Assembly: GCA_016286995.1 (NCBI GenBank)
Contig: JAEEVA010000001.1
Span: 1 to 64,000, forward strand
DNA: 64,000 bases
Direction of reading: 5' to 3'
Origin: Prevotella sp.
GTDB taxonomy: Bacteria; Bacteroidota; Bacteroidia; Bacteroidales; Bacteroidaceae
Below are positions 26,501 through 36,598 of this stretch, one piece after another. Positions within the stretch are counted from its first letter, which is position 1. Each line of letters opens with the position of its first letter. The notes under the pieces were generated by a model. That model was not told where the DNA came from, did no database searches, and worked only from the letters and a program-made list of their open reading frames with translations. Made by a program: the position numbers and the translations under genes.

Positions 26501-29500
26501 ATGAAGAATCTAAAGCAATTGATTAGACAGACTATTCCCGCGATGTTGATGCTGTTTGCATGCAGCACTGCGCTGCATGCCCAGAATGGCGTCACGGTCA
26601 AGGGTACGGTCACAGATGCAAGCGACGAGCCATTAATTGGTGCGTCGGTAGTGGTGAAGGGACAAACTTCACTGGGTACGGTGACTGACTTTGATGGTAA
26701 CTTTACGATTAAAGTGCCGTCGGAGTCTTCCGTCTTAGTTTTCTCCTACGTGGGTATGACCACGCGCGAGGTGAAAGTCGGAAACCAGCGCAACATCAAG
26801 GTTGTGCTGACCGAGGACACCCAGCTTGAGGAGGTGGTTGTGGTAGGTTTCGGCCAGCAGAAGAAAGCCTCAGTGGTGGGTGCTATCACCCAGACCACAG
26901 GTGATGTGCTGGAACGTGCTGCCGGTATTACAGATGTGGGCTCGGCCCTGACCGGTAACCTGCCAGGTGTGGTAACTTCAGCTTCACAGGGTGTACCTGG
27001 TGAGGAAGATCCGAAGATTGTCATTCGTGGCTCATCTTCTTGGAACAACTCCGAGCCTCTGGTACTCGTGGACGGTATCAAGCGTCCGATGAATAGCGTC
27101 GACATCCAGTCGGTGGCTACAGTCTCTGTGCTGAAGGATGCTTCTGCAACGGCTGTGTATGGTGTGGAAGGTGCTAACGGTGTTATCCTGATTACCACCA
27201 AGCGTGGTGCCGAGGGTAAGGCTCAGATTAGCGTTACCGCCAATGCCGTCATGAAGATTCCTTCCAAGCTGCCGGACAAGTACGACTCTTATGATGCTCT
27301 TGTAGCCCGTAACACGGCTGTTGAGCACGAGTTGAACGTCTATTCTGACAGCTGGGCCTACGTCCGTTCGATGGACTTCATCTCGAACTACCGTCCCGCA
27401 AATCCTACTGCCACGGACGAGTATGGCAACATGATGTATGAGCGCTATCCTAATGTCGATTGGCAGCGTGCCCTGTTCAAGGACTACACCATGTCGTACA
27501 ACGCAAACCTAAACATCAGTGGTGGTACGAAGTTCGTGAAGTATTTCGCCAGTGTTGACTTTGTCAGTGAGGGTGACCTTTACAAGGACTTCGGCAATAA
27601 CCGTGATTATCCTACCGGTTACGACTTCAAGCGCGTGAACGTGCGCTCGAACCTTGACTTTAATATCACGAAGAGCACGGTTCTGAAGATTAATATCGCC
27701 GGTTCTAACGGTAAGCAGATGACGCCGTGGAGTAACACAGTGAACAATGACTGGCAGATTTCTCAGCAGTGGGCCGGTGTGTACAACATCTCTCCTGATG
27801 TGTTCCGCCCGAAGTATGCTGACGGCTCTTGGGGTTATCTCCCGGGTTCTACCAACGTCAGTAACGCAGCAGTGAGCATTGCTCTCGGCGGTACGCAGTA
27901 CATCACGACGACCCGCATCACTACGGACTTCGTTCTGGAGCAGAACCTCGACTTCATCACAAAGGGCTTGAACCTGCGTGGTATGGTGGCCTGGGATAAC
28001 GTATTCCGTGAGAGTCTCCGTGGTATCAATGACCTCTATCATGATCCTAACTACAAGTGGATTGATCCTCAAACCGGTGCTGTGAACTATAAGGAGGCAT
28101 ACGAGGATTACGACCGTTTCGACTACATTATGCATGATAATTCTTGGAAGCATGCAAATGGTCAGGTTGACAACTGGGCTACCCAGCGTAACTTGAACTA
28201 CCAGATTCAGTTGAACTGGGCCCGTCAGTTTGGTCTCCACGATATCAGCGCCATGGGTGTCTTCGGACGTCGTGAGTATGCTACGGGTAGCATGATTCCC
28301 AGTCTTCGTGAGGACTGGATCTTCCGTGCAACTTACGGTTATGCCGGCAGATATCATTTCGAGTACAACGGTGCTTACAATGGTACTGAGAAGTTCTCAC
28401 CAGACAACCGCTTCGCTTTCTTCCACTCTGGTGCTATCGGTTGGACCATTAGTGAGGAGAAGTTCATGACCTGGTTGCGTGAGAAGCATTATATTGATAT
28501 GTTGAAGTTCCGCGTTTCTTATGGTGAAATCGGTGATGATAATGTCGGTGACCGCTTCCTCTATATGACACAGTGGGCTTATGGTGGCCAGTCTACGCTG
28601 GATACGACCCAGGGTGGTGGCAACAACCCCTATAAGTGGTATCGTGAGGCTACCGTCGGTAACCCCAACGTACAGTGGGAAACCGTGAAGAAGCTGAACT
28701 TCGGTCTTGACTACGGTATCCTCGGCGGTCTCTTCGCTGGTAGCATCGATATCTTCCGCGACAAGCGTACAGACATTCTTATCGGTGGTTCCGAGCGTGC
28801 CGTTCCGGCTTATTTCGGACAGGTTCCTCCCTATACCAATAAGGGTGAGGTAAAGACCCATGGTTATGAGCTTGAGCTGCGCTTCAACAAGGTGCTCAAC
28901 AACAAGATGCGCATTTGGGCCAACATGAACATGACCCATGCTGAGAACGAAATCATCGTCAAGGACGACTGGCCCTTGTTGCCCGCATACCGTAAGGAGG
29001 CAGGCTATGCCATCGACCAGGTTCGTACCTTCCTCGACAAGGGTATGACTCAGAGCTACGACGATATTTATGGTACGCCGAAATATGACTCTAACGACGA
29101 CTTGAAGTTGCCAGGTGACTACTATATTGCCGACTTCAACGGTGATGGTGTTGTGGATAACGTGAACGATAAGGTACCTTATGGCTACACTGGTTTCCCC
29201 GAGAATACCTATAACGCCACGCTCGGTTTCGACTGGAAAGGCTTCAGTTTCATGATGCAGTGGTACGGTGTTACCAATGTTACCCGTGACGTATCGATGA
29301 TCAGCCTTTCTGACGTGATGGTCGCCAACGTTTATGACCAGGGTACGTGGTGGAGTGATGACCACACTGGTGCTGATGTGATTACCCCGCGTTTCAATGC
29401 GACAATCGGTAATAATTCTTTGTATTATGGTACGCAGTATCTTTGCGACGGTTCATATATCCGTCTGAAGAACATTGAGCTGGCTTACACCTTCACACAG

Positions 29501-29680
29501 CCTTGGATCAGAAAGGTCGGCCTGAAGAACCTCAAGCTGTATGTCAGCGGTAACAACCTCTGGCTCTGGACCCGCATGCCTGATGACCGTGAGTCGAACT
29601 TCGGTGGTAACCATACGGCAGGTAACGGTGCTTATCCTACTATGAAGCGTATCAACTTCGGTATCAAGTTCAATCTCTAA
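26501..29680 (+). CDS. xusA: SusC/RagA TonB-dependent xylo-oligosaccharide transporter
   Basis: 1059 residues. After the signal peptide (to AQ at about 28) comes a CarboxypepD_reg-like domain (about 31-110: VTVKGTVTDASDEPLIGASV) and a TonB box region (LEEVVVVGFG). A plug follows (to about 235, with PLVLVDGIKRP and AVYGVEGANGVILITTKRG), then a long beta-barrel ending in INFGIKFNL. It imports oligosaccharides across the outer membrane with its SusD partner 13 bp downstream. The order SusC-SusD-SusC-SusD-unknown-GH10 matches the Prevotella xusABCDE-xyn10C cluster, hence the symbol. Confidence 0.9.
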   Translation: MKNLKQLIRQTIPAMLMLFACSTALHAQNGVTVKGTVTDASDEPLIGASVVVKGQTSLGTVTDFDGNFTIKVPSESSVLVFSYVGMTTREVKVGNQRNIKVVLTEDTQLEEVVVVGFGQQKKASVVGAITQTTGDVLERAAGITDVGSALTGNLPGVVTSASQGVPGEEDPKIVIRGSSSWNNSEPLVLVDGIKRPMNSVDIQSVATVSVLKDASATAVYGVEGANGVILITTKRGAEGKAQISVTANAVMKIPSKLPDKYDSYDALVARNTAVEHELNVYSDSWAYVRSMDFISNYRPANPTATDEYGNMMYERYPNVDWQRALFKDYTMSYNANLNISGGTKFVKYFASVDFVSEGDLYKDFGNNRDYPTGYDFKRVNVRSNLDFNITKSTVLKINIAGSNGKQMTPWSNTVNNDWQISQQWAGVYNISPDVFRPKYADGSWGYLPGSTNVSNAAVSIALGGTQYITTTRITTDFVLEQNLDFITKGLNLRGMVAWDNVFRESLRGINDLYHDPNYKWIDPQTGAVNYKEAYEDYDRFDYIMHDNSWKHANGQVDNWATQRNLNYQIQLNWARQFGLHDISAMGVFGRREYATGSMIPSLREDWIFRATYGYAGRYHFEYNGAYNGTEKFSPDNRFAFFHSGAIGWTISEEKFMTWLREKHYIDMLKFRVSYGEIGDDNVGDRFLYMTQWAYGGQSTLDTTQGGGNNPYKWYREATVGNPNVQWETVKKLNFGLDYGILGGLFAGSIDIFRDKRTDILIGGSERAVPAYFGQVPPYTNKGEVKTHGYELELRFNKVLNNKMRIWANMNMTHAENEIIVKDDWPLLPAYRKEAGYAIDQVRTFLDKGMTQSYDDIYGTPKYDSNDDLKLPGDYYIADFNGDGVVDNVNDKVPYGYTGFPENTYNATLGFDWKGFSFMMQWYGVTNVTRDVSMISLSDVMVANVYDQGTWWSDDHTGADVITPRFNATIGNNSLYYGTQYLCDGSYIRLKNIELAYTFTQPWIRKVGLKNLKLYVSGNNLWLWTRMPDDRESNFGGNHTAGNGAYPTMKRINFGIKFNL

Positions 29681-29693
29681 ATTAGAAGTAACA

Positions 29694-31751
29694 ATGAAAA
29701 AGTATATTAATCAATATATCGTTCTGGGTATAGCAGCCTTGTCGCTCTCTTTGGGAACGACGTCCTGTAAGGACTATCTTGACAAGGAGCCTGACTCTGA
29801 CGTGAATCCGGAAACTGCGTTCATGAACTTTGTGAACTTCCAGGGTTTCGTTGAGGAGATATATAACTGTATACCCAACAAGGAGTCCTGCTACTGGTGT
29901 ACTACTTTCAACTGGGGCGAGGACGAGGTGATGAATACCGGTCTGGGTGACACGCACATTACTGCCCACTTCGACCTGGGTGACTATCGTCACTGGTATG
30001 ACGAGGGTGATAAGGGTGGTCAGCAGAGCTGGCTGAACCGTCCTGGTTCTAGTCCTACATCTACTGATAAGTTCTCCCACTCACTGGACGGACATGCTTG
30101 GTACTGCATCCGTAAGGCCAATATCGGTTTGGAGAACTTGGACAAGTTGCAGAACGCAACCAAGGAAGAGAAGAACTTCATCAAGGGCCAGCTGCTCTTC
30201 TTCCGTGCATGGTGGCATCACCAGCAGATGGAATGGTGGGGTGGTATTCCCTATCTGGAGCACTCTCTGGCTGCAGACAGCACTTTCACGCTGCCGCGTC
30301 TGAGTTTCAAGGAGTGTGCTGAGAAGTGTGCTGCCGACTATCGTGCTGCCGCTGACCTGCTGCCCAACAACTGGGACAACACAACTATTGGTAAGAAAAC
30401 ACTTGGTAAGAACGACCTGCGTATCACGAAGGTTTGCGCCCTCGGTTACTTAGGTAAGGTTCTGCTGTGGGCAGCTTCTCCGCTGAATGCAGAAGGAAAC
30501 GGTGGCGCTCAGATGGGTGCCTTGAAGAATGGTAAGACCTATGTCTACGACCAGACTTTGGCCAAGCGTGCTGCTGATGCACTCGGTGAGGCTATTGCCG
30601 AGGTTGAGAGTGGTGCCACACCTTATTCTCTTGCCTTGTATGAATATGAGGATGATGCCAAGAATCTGAAGGATGCCCGCCCCAATGGTGGTATCTATGA
30701 TCACATTTCGAAGAAGGGTTCTGCCAACAACTACACTGATATTTTCCGTACAACCGGTCAGGGTTGGAAGATGCCTGGTAGCGTAGAGGCTATCATGCGT
30801 GGTCCGATGCCCGATATCAATGGTTCTAACTGGAACTTCACCAAGTTGTGGGGTCCGAAGGTGTCGAACCTTGTTGAGCACGACGCTGTGATTCACATGC
30901 CGAGCGCTAACTATGTGAACTATGCATACGGTATGGCAAACGGTGAGCCCATCCTGTTGGCTGACGGTTCGCTGAACCCCAACTCTGGTTTCGACGCCAA
31001 GCACCCGTTCAAGGACCGCGACCCGCGTTTCTATCATGACATTATGTTTGACGGCTTCAAGTTCCTGTTGACTGTGAAGGCTGAAGATGCCCAGTTCCAG
31101 TATCTGGAGATGTTTACTGGTGGCAACATGGTTCCTACAGGTGTCTCTGAGCGTAGTGCAAATGGTAGCCGTACCGGTTACTTCTGCCAGAAGCTCGTTC
31201 CTCACCAGTGTAACAAGTACGACGGTATGTATAACTATGGTAGTGCCCTGCAGACCTATCTGCCGTACATGCGTCTGGCTGACATCTATCTGCTCTATGC
31301 AGAGGCTGGTGCCGCTGCCGGTGGTCCTAACTACAAGACCAAGTGTGCACATTCTGCTGTCGATGCCATCAACGTGCTCCGTGACCGTGTAGGATGCGGA
31401 CATGTAGGACAGACTGCACTGATGGACAACAAGCGTTTCATGGATGAGGTTCGTCGTGAGCGTGCCTGTGAGTTGGCCTTCGAGGGCTTCCGCTGGCAGG
31501 ATCTGCAGCGCTGGCTGCTTCTCACTGAGTTCCCGTATAATGTGAAGACTCGTCAGGAGTTTAAGCGTGTCGGCAACTATGACTATGCCAATAATGACCC
31601 GCGCGATGCTGAGGTAAGTGGTTTCGACCCGACTATTGCTGGTCAGACCGTTATCGTTGAACGCAAGCTCGCTTCCAAGCACTATCTGTTGCCGTTTAAG
31701 GAGAAGGAAGTTTACCTGTACAGTGAGTTCCCACAAAATCCTGGATGGTAA
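29694..31751 (+). CDS. xusB: SusD/RagB-type glycan-binding lipoprotein
   Basis: 685 residues. Lipoprotein signal (Cys at about 25 in GTTSCKDYLDKEP), then the SusD fold with its typical features: SDVNPETAFMNFVNFQGFVEEIY, FIKGQLLFFRAWWHHQQMEWWGG and C-terminal RRERACELAFEGFRWQDLQRW. At 685 residues it is longer than most SusD proteins, suggesting an enlarged binding face. It lids the partner SusC at the cell surface and captures xylo-oligosaccharides; specificity inferred from context. Confidence 0.88.
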   Translation: MKKYINQYIVLGIAALSLSLGTTSCKDYLDKEPDSDVNPETAFMNFVNFQGFVEEIYNCIPNKESCYWCTTFNWGEDEVMNTGLGDTHITAHFDLGDYRHWYDEGDKGGQQSWLNRPGSSPTSTDKFSHSLDGHAWYCIRKANIGLENLDKLQNATKEEKNFIKGQLLFFRAWWHHQQMEWWGGIPYLEHSLAADSTFTLPRLSFKECAEKCAADYRAAADLLPNNWDNTTIGKKTLGKNDLRITKVCALGYLGKVLLWAASPLNAEGNGGAQMGALKNGKTYVYDQTLAKRAADALGEAIAEVESGATPYSLALYEYEDDAKNLKDARPNGGIYDHISKKGSANNYTDIFRTTGQGWKMPGSVEAIMRGPMPDINGSNWNFTKLWGPKVSNLVEHDAVIHMPSANYVNYAYGMANGEPILLADGSLNPNSGFDAKHPFKDRDPRFYHDIMFDGFKFLLTVKAEDAQFQYLEMFTGGNMVPTGVSERSANGSRTGYFCQKLVPHQCNKYDGMYNYGSALQTYLPYMRLADIYLLYAEAGAAAGGPNYKTKCAHSAVDAINVLRDRVGCGHVGQTALMDNKRFMDEVRRERACELAFEGFRWQDLQRWLLLTEFPYNVKTRQEFKRVGNYDYANNDPRDAEVSGFDPTIAGQTVIVERKLASKHYLLPFKEKEVYLYSEFPQNPGW

Positions 31752-31793
31752 TTCCTGAAGCTGAAAGTTTAAACATTAAAGATTGAAAGTTTT

Positions 31794-34655
31794 ATGAAAC
31801 ATAATAAATTTATCATACTGTCAGCTCTTCTGGCCCTCTCGACGGCAACTCCTGTTGCTGCTCAGATTGAGACAGGTTCAGACTCTCTCGTCAACGTGGC
31901 ATTCCGAAAGGTGGCCAAGGAAGACGTGATGGGTGGCGTCTCAAGCGTGAACTTCAGAAAGTTGATGGAAAAGGACTACGTTTCCACTATTGGTAACAAT
32001 AGTCTCGCAGGTGCAGACCTGCAGGCTTTTGTGGCCGGTTTCAACGGTAGCGGCATGTGGGGCTATACCGATCAGCTCGTGCTGATTGACGGTGTTCCCC
32101 GTGATGCCAACAACGTGTTACCTACTGAGATTGAAGATGTCACCTTCCTGAAGGGTGCACAGGCCGTGGTGCTCTATGGTAGCCGTGCTGCCAAGGGTGT
32201 CATCCTGATTACCACCAAGCGTGGTCATGTCAACGACGGACTGAGCATTGACGTTCGTGCCAACACCGGTTGGAACGTGGCTAAGTCTTATCCTGAGTAT
32301 CTGGGTTCTGCCGAGTACATGACGCTCTATAACGAGGCACGTGTCAACGACGGCATGGATCCCTTGTACTCTGCAACGGATATCTACAACTACGCAAGTG
32401 GTGTGAATCCCTATCGCTATTCAGACGTGGACTTCTACTCTTCTGACTACATCAAGAAGACTTACAACCGTTCTGATGTCAGCGTGGACATTGAGGGTGG
32501 TAACGAACGTGCCAAGTTCTATTCGAACATCAGCTACTACCGTTTTGGTGACTACTTGAACTTCGGTGAGGCCAAGAACAACTACACCGACCGTTTCAAT
32601 GTCCGTGGTAATGTGGATGTTCGCCTGAACGACTTCATCACGGCTTACGTGAACGCCAATGCAACCTACTACAACCAGCACAGAGCCATCTCCAACCAGA
32701 AGGATGGTGACAATACGCTGGACTACTGGGGATGTGCAGCTAAATGGCGTCCAAACCGTGTAGCTCCGCTGATTCCCATTTCCTATATTGATCCCAATGC
32801 TGTTCAGCCGAGAAACGTCATTGAGGCTTCGACGAACATCATTGATGGTCAGTATTTCCTGGCAGCCGGTCAGGACCAGGCCGACTATACCAACATCTTT
32901 GCTGACTACTACGCAGCAGGTAAGAGCACCTGGACCAGCCGTCAGTTCCAGTTCGATGCCGGTGTGAACATCGACCTCGCCTCACTGCTGAAGGGTCTGA
33001 GTTTCCACGTGCTGATGGGTGTCGACTATCAGACGAGCTACTCTACCTCTTATGATAATAAGTATGCAACGTACATTCCAGCATGGAGCAACTACAATGG
33101 TCCGGATCTCATCCTGAACCTCAATGCCCATGAGTCGGTGGACCAGCACTCTGGTTCACAGAATGTCGGTGGTTCGGCCAACAAGCAGACCATTACGTTC
33201 AATGCTCACTTCGACTACAACCGTACGTTTGCTGACGTTCATAACGTGAGTGCCATCCTCGTAGCTAACGGCTATCAGTCATCGACTGCCGGTCAGTATC
33301 ATAAGACCAGCAACGCCAACCTCGGCTTGCAGCTGTCTTACAACTACATGAAGAAGTATTATGCTGACTTTGCCATTGCAGCTCCCTGGTCTGCCAAGTT
33401 GCCTGAGGGCAAGCGCTACAGCTTCTCTCCCTCATTCACCCTCGGTTGGAACATCACCAAGGAGAAGTTCATGGAGAACAATGGTATCTTCGACAACTTG
33501 ACCCTGAGTGCCAGCTACAGTAACATCAAGACCGATCTGGATATCTCAGATTACTACATGTACCTCGGAGCCTATGAATCAGGTGGCTGGTGGGACTGGA
33601 ACGGTCAGAGCGGTCACTCTTGTTGGCAGTCAAAGCGAGGTGGCAACGACGACTTGGCTTTCTTGAAGCGTAAGGAGTTCTCAGTCAACCTGCATGCTGA
33701 AATGCTGGAGAAGAGCTTGTCACTCGATGCCTCTTACTTCAACAGCGAGATGGACGGTGGTATTATCACTGCTACCAACCAGATGCCGAGCTACTTCAAG
33801 GTATACTATCCTGAGTCTTCTTTCCTCTCTTACCTGAACTACAATACCGACAAGCGTACTGGCTTCGACGTAGCTGTGAAATATAAGAAGAACTTTGGTG
33901 ACTTCGGTTTCGAGGGTGGTGTCAGCCTCACTCACTACACGACTGAAGCTACCAAGCGCGATGATACAGGCTATGCTGACAAGTACCAGTATCGTCAGGG
34001 ACAGCCTCTGGATGCTATCTGGGGTTATGAGTGCCTTGGTTTCTTCAATGATGAGGAAGACATTGCTAACTCTCCTGAGCAGGTGATTGGTGGTACCATT
34101 CGTCCTGGTGACCTGAAGTATAAGGACCAGAACGGTGACGGTGTCATCGACAGTAAGGACCAGGTTTATCTGGCCAAGGGTGGCTGGTATGGTGCTCCCA
34201 CAACACTGGGTATTAATCTGACCTTCAAGTACAAGAACTTCACGCTGTTCGTACTCGGCACAGGTGGCTTCGGTGCCAAGGGTGTCAAGAACAACAGTTA
34301 CTGGTGGGTTTCCGGTAATGGCAAATACTCGGCTGCTGTCCGCGACCGCTGGACTCCTGAGACTGCCGGCACTGCAAGCTATCCCCGTCTGACCACTGAG
34401 TCTGGTACTAACAACTTCCAGACCTCAGACTTCTGGTTGTACTCTACCTCTCGTTTCGACCTTGCCAAGGTCCAGTTGACCTACGACTTCCCGCAGTCAA
34501 CCTTCAATAAGGTTAGGTTTGTGAAGGGACTCTCTGCATACGTCAGCGGCAGCAGTCTGCTGACCATCGCCAAGGAGCGTGAGCTGCTTGAGATGAATGT
34601 TGGCAGTGCACCTCAGTCGCGCTTCTACAACCTTGGTGTTAAAGTATCTTTCTAA
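31794..34655 (+). CDS. xusC: Second SusC-type transporter, lacking the N-terminal extension
   Basis: 953 residues with signal peptide to about residue 23. Unlike xusA there is no CarboxypepD_reg-like domain: after the signal comes a short TonB-box region (SLVNVAFRKVAKEDVMGG). The plug has DQLVLIDGVPRD and VVLYGSRAAKGVILITTKRG, then the barrel (to about 953, ending FYNLGVKVSF). Starts 42 bp after xusB and 20 bp before its SusD partner. Two different SusC proteins in one operon suggest import of oligosaccharides of different size or decoration. Confidence 0.88.
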   Translation: MKHNKFIILSALLALSTATPVAAQIETGSDSLVNVAFRKVAKEDVMGGVSSVNFRKLMEKDYVSTIGNNSLAGADLQAFVAGFNGSGMWGYTDQLVLIDGVPRDANNVLPTEIEDVTFLKGAQAVVLYGSRAAKGVILITTKRGHVNDGLSIDVRANTGWNVAKSYPEYLGSAEYMTLYNEARVNDGMDPLYSATDIYNYASGVNPYRYSDVDFYSSDYIKKTYNRSDVSVDIEGGNERAKFYSNISYYRFGDYLNFGEAKNNYTDRFNVRGNVDVRLNDFITAYVNANATYYNQHRAISNQKDGDNTLDYWGCAAKWRPNRVAPLIPISYIDPNAVQPRNVIEASTNIIDGQYFLAAGQDQADYTNIFADYYAAGKSTWTSRQFQFDAGVNIDLASLLKGLSFHVLMGVDYQTSYSTSYDNKYATYIPAWSNYNGPDLILNLNAHESVDQHSGSQNVGGSANKQTITFNAHFDYNRTFADVHNVSAILVANGYQSSTAGQYHKTSNANLGLQLSYNYMKKYYADFAIAAPWSAKLPEGKRYSFSPSFTLGWNITKEKFMENNGIFDNLTLSASYSNIKTDLDISDYYMYLGAYESGGWWDWNGQSGHSCWQSKRGGNDDLAFLKRKEFSVNLHAEMLEKSLSLDASYFNSEMDGGIITATNQMPSYFKVYYPESSFLSYLNYNTDKRTGFDVAVKYKKNFGDFGFEGGVSLTHYTTEATKRDDTGYADKYQYRQGQPLDAIWGYECLGFFNDEEDIANSPEQVIGGTIRPGDLKYKDQNGDGVIDSKDQVYLAKGGWYGAPTTLGINLTFKYKNFTLFVLGTGGFGAKGVKNNSYWWVSGNGKYSAAVRDRWTPETAGTASYPRLTTESGTNNFQTSDFWLYSTSRFDLAKVQLTYDFPQSTFNKVRFVKGLSAYVSGSSLLTIAKERELLEMNVGSAPQSRFYNLGVKVSF

Positions 34656-34675
34656 TCAGATAAAGGAATACAGAT

Positions 34676-36568
34676 ATGAAACTTAAGAATATTATTCTTC
34701 TTGGTGTAGCTACCGTGGCTCTCACAGCTTGTGACGACCTTTTCGAGCCGGCTCTGGAGAACAGTCAGGACATTACTTTGATGGATAAGGATCCGGAGGT
34801 TGCCCGTGGTATCATTGACAATGCCTTCCTGGTGATCCCCATCGAGGCTAATGGTATTGCCAGCGAAAGTAATGGTGGTTGTCTGGACGTAGCTACCGAC
34901 GATGCTGTTTCTAACAACAACAACAATAATTACAGGAAAATGGCTATGGGTGCCTGGACAGCTTCCTTCAACCCGGTAAACCAGTGGGAAGCCCGCTATC
35001 ATGCCATTCAGTATTGTAACCTGTTCCTCTCAAGATGTGACAATGTCTTGTGGGACTACTCTTCTGCTTCTCTGAACAAGATGCACTTGGACCTGTATAA
35101 GGGTAATGCCTACGCACTGCGTGGCCTGCACTTCTTCCATCTGCTTCGTGCACACTGCGGTACCGTTGGCGGTAAGGTCATGGGTGTAGCCATTCACACA
35201 ACTCCTGAAGACGGTAGCTCTGACTTCAACCAGCCCCGTGACAACTTCAAGGAATGCATCGACTCCATCATGTCGGACTTCGACAAGGCTCTGCAGTACG
35301 TTCCCGTGGAGTACGGAAACGTGAAATCCGGTGGTGTTCCTGCTAAGTACAAGGGTGTTGTCGGTGCTGACGGTCAGGTGTACGATGGCACAGAGGAAGA
35401 GTACAACCGTGCATTCGGTGACTTACAGCGTGGTAAGATTGACGGCCGCATGATTGCTGCCTTCAAGGCTCAGGTTGCCCTGTTTGCCGCCTCTCCTGCC
35501 TATCAGCAGGCTGGTGCCATGACTTGGGAAGACGCAGCCAAGTATGCTGTTGAAGCTCTGAAGCATGCCGGTGGTCTGGCTGGTATGGATCCTGATGGCT
35601 GGCATTGGTTCGACAATGCAGCCGTTATCGATAACTATAAGTTCACTGATCCCGATCCTGCAGAAATCTGCTGGCGTGGTAACGTCGGTAAGAGTACAAC
35701 CCTTGAGGCAGACCACTTCCCTCCCTCACTGAGTGGTAATGGTCGTCTGAATCCGAGTCAGAACCTTGTGGACGCATTCCCCATGGCTAACGGCTATCCT
35801 ATTTCAGACGCTCTCTCTGGTTATAATCCTGCCAATCCTTATGCTAACCGTGACCCCCGTCTGCATGCTTACATCGTTTGTAATGGTGACGTGATTGGTG
35901 CCAATGGTACTGCTATCAATACCGCAGCTGACAACACGGAGACCCTTGACGGTCTGAACCGTGAGAATGGTAAGTCTACCAAGACTGGTTACTATCTCCG
36001 CAAGCACCTGCGTCCTGACGTGAACCTGAACCCGACTACTGATCAAGTACACTTTGGCGCACGCATTCGCTATACCGAGATTTTCCTCGCATACGCCGAG
36101 GCAGCCAATGAGGCAGCTGGTCCGAAGGCTAATGTCGGTGGCGCCAGCTATTCTGCCTACGATGTCATCAAGGCTCTGCGCAGACGTGCCGGTGTCGGTG
36201 TCAATGGCGACCCCTATCTGGAGGCTTGTGCTGGCAGCAAGGAGAAGATGCGCGAACTGATTCGTAACGAGCGTCGTCTGGAGCTCTGTTTCGAGGGACA
36301 CCGTTTCTGGGATCTCCGCCGTTGGAATGTTGACCTCGCTCAGCTGAATGCTACTGCAAAGGGTATGAGCATCACTACTAACGGTAGCACTGGTGCCTTG
36401 GATTACCGTGTTCTTGATGTAGAATCGCGCAGTTACAAGAATTATATGTATTATGGCCCGATTCCCTGGTCTGAATTAATGAAGTGGTCTGCTCTGCAAC
36501 AGAACGATGGTTGGGAAACACCATCCTCTGGTAGTGCTGAAGTAGTTCCTGAAACACCCCAAGAGTAA
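34676..36568 (+). CDS. xusD: Second SusD-type glycan-binding lipoprotein
   Basis: 630 residues. Lipoprotein signal (VALTAC), SusD signatures YALRGLHFFHLLRAHCG in the N-terminal third and RNERRLELCFEGHRFWDLRRW near 515-535. Residues 78-85 include an Asn run (NNNNNNY). Partner of the SusC encoded just upstream. Confidence 0.88.
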   Translation: MKLKNIILLGVATVALTACDDLFEPALENSQDITLMDKDPEVARGIIDNAFLVIPIEANGIASESNGGCLDVATDDAVSNNNNNNYRKMAMGAWTASFNPVNQWEARYHAIQYCNLFLSRCDNVLWDYSSASLNKMHLDLYKGNAYALRGLHFFHLLRAHCGTVGGKVMGVAIHTTPEDGSSDFNQPRDNFKECIDSIMSDFDKALQYVPVEYGNVKSGGVPAKYKGVVGADGQVYDGTEEEYNRAFGDLQRGKIDGRMIAAFKAQVALFAASPAYQQAGAMTWEDAAKYAVEALKHAGGLAGMDPDGWHWFDNAAVIDNYKFTDPDPAEICWRGNVGKSTTLEADHFPPSLSGNGRLNPSQNLVDAFPMANGYPISDALSGYNPANPYANRDPRLHAYIVCNGDVIGANGTAINTAADNTETLDGLNRENGKSTKTGYYLRKHLRPDVNLNPTTDQVHFGARIRYTEIFLAYAEAANEAAGPKANVGGASYSAYDVIKALRRRAGVGVNGDPYLEACAGSKEKMRELIRNERRLELCFEGHRFWDLRRWNVDLAQLNATAKGMSITTNGSTGALDYRVLDVESRSYKNYMYYGPIPWSELMKWSALQQNDGWETPSSGSAEVVPETPQE

Positions 36569-36598
36569 ACAATGTAAAATTCTAAAAGCAAAGTGATT

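Noticed and set aside
26481..26504. Seven-codon leader ORF (MNQNLSK) overlapping the xusA start
   Set aside because: ATG...TGA overlaps the xusA ATG, but this could easily arise by chance in A-rich sequence, and nothing suggests control by it.
28397..29365. 322-residue open frame antisense to xusA
   Set aside because: Shadow frame; the sense SusC is unambiguous.
30450..31736. 428-residue open frame antisense to xusB
   Set aside because: Shadow of the SusD gene; no signal, motif or promoter.
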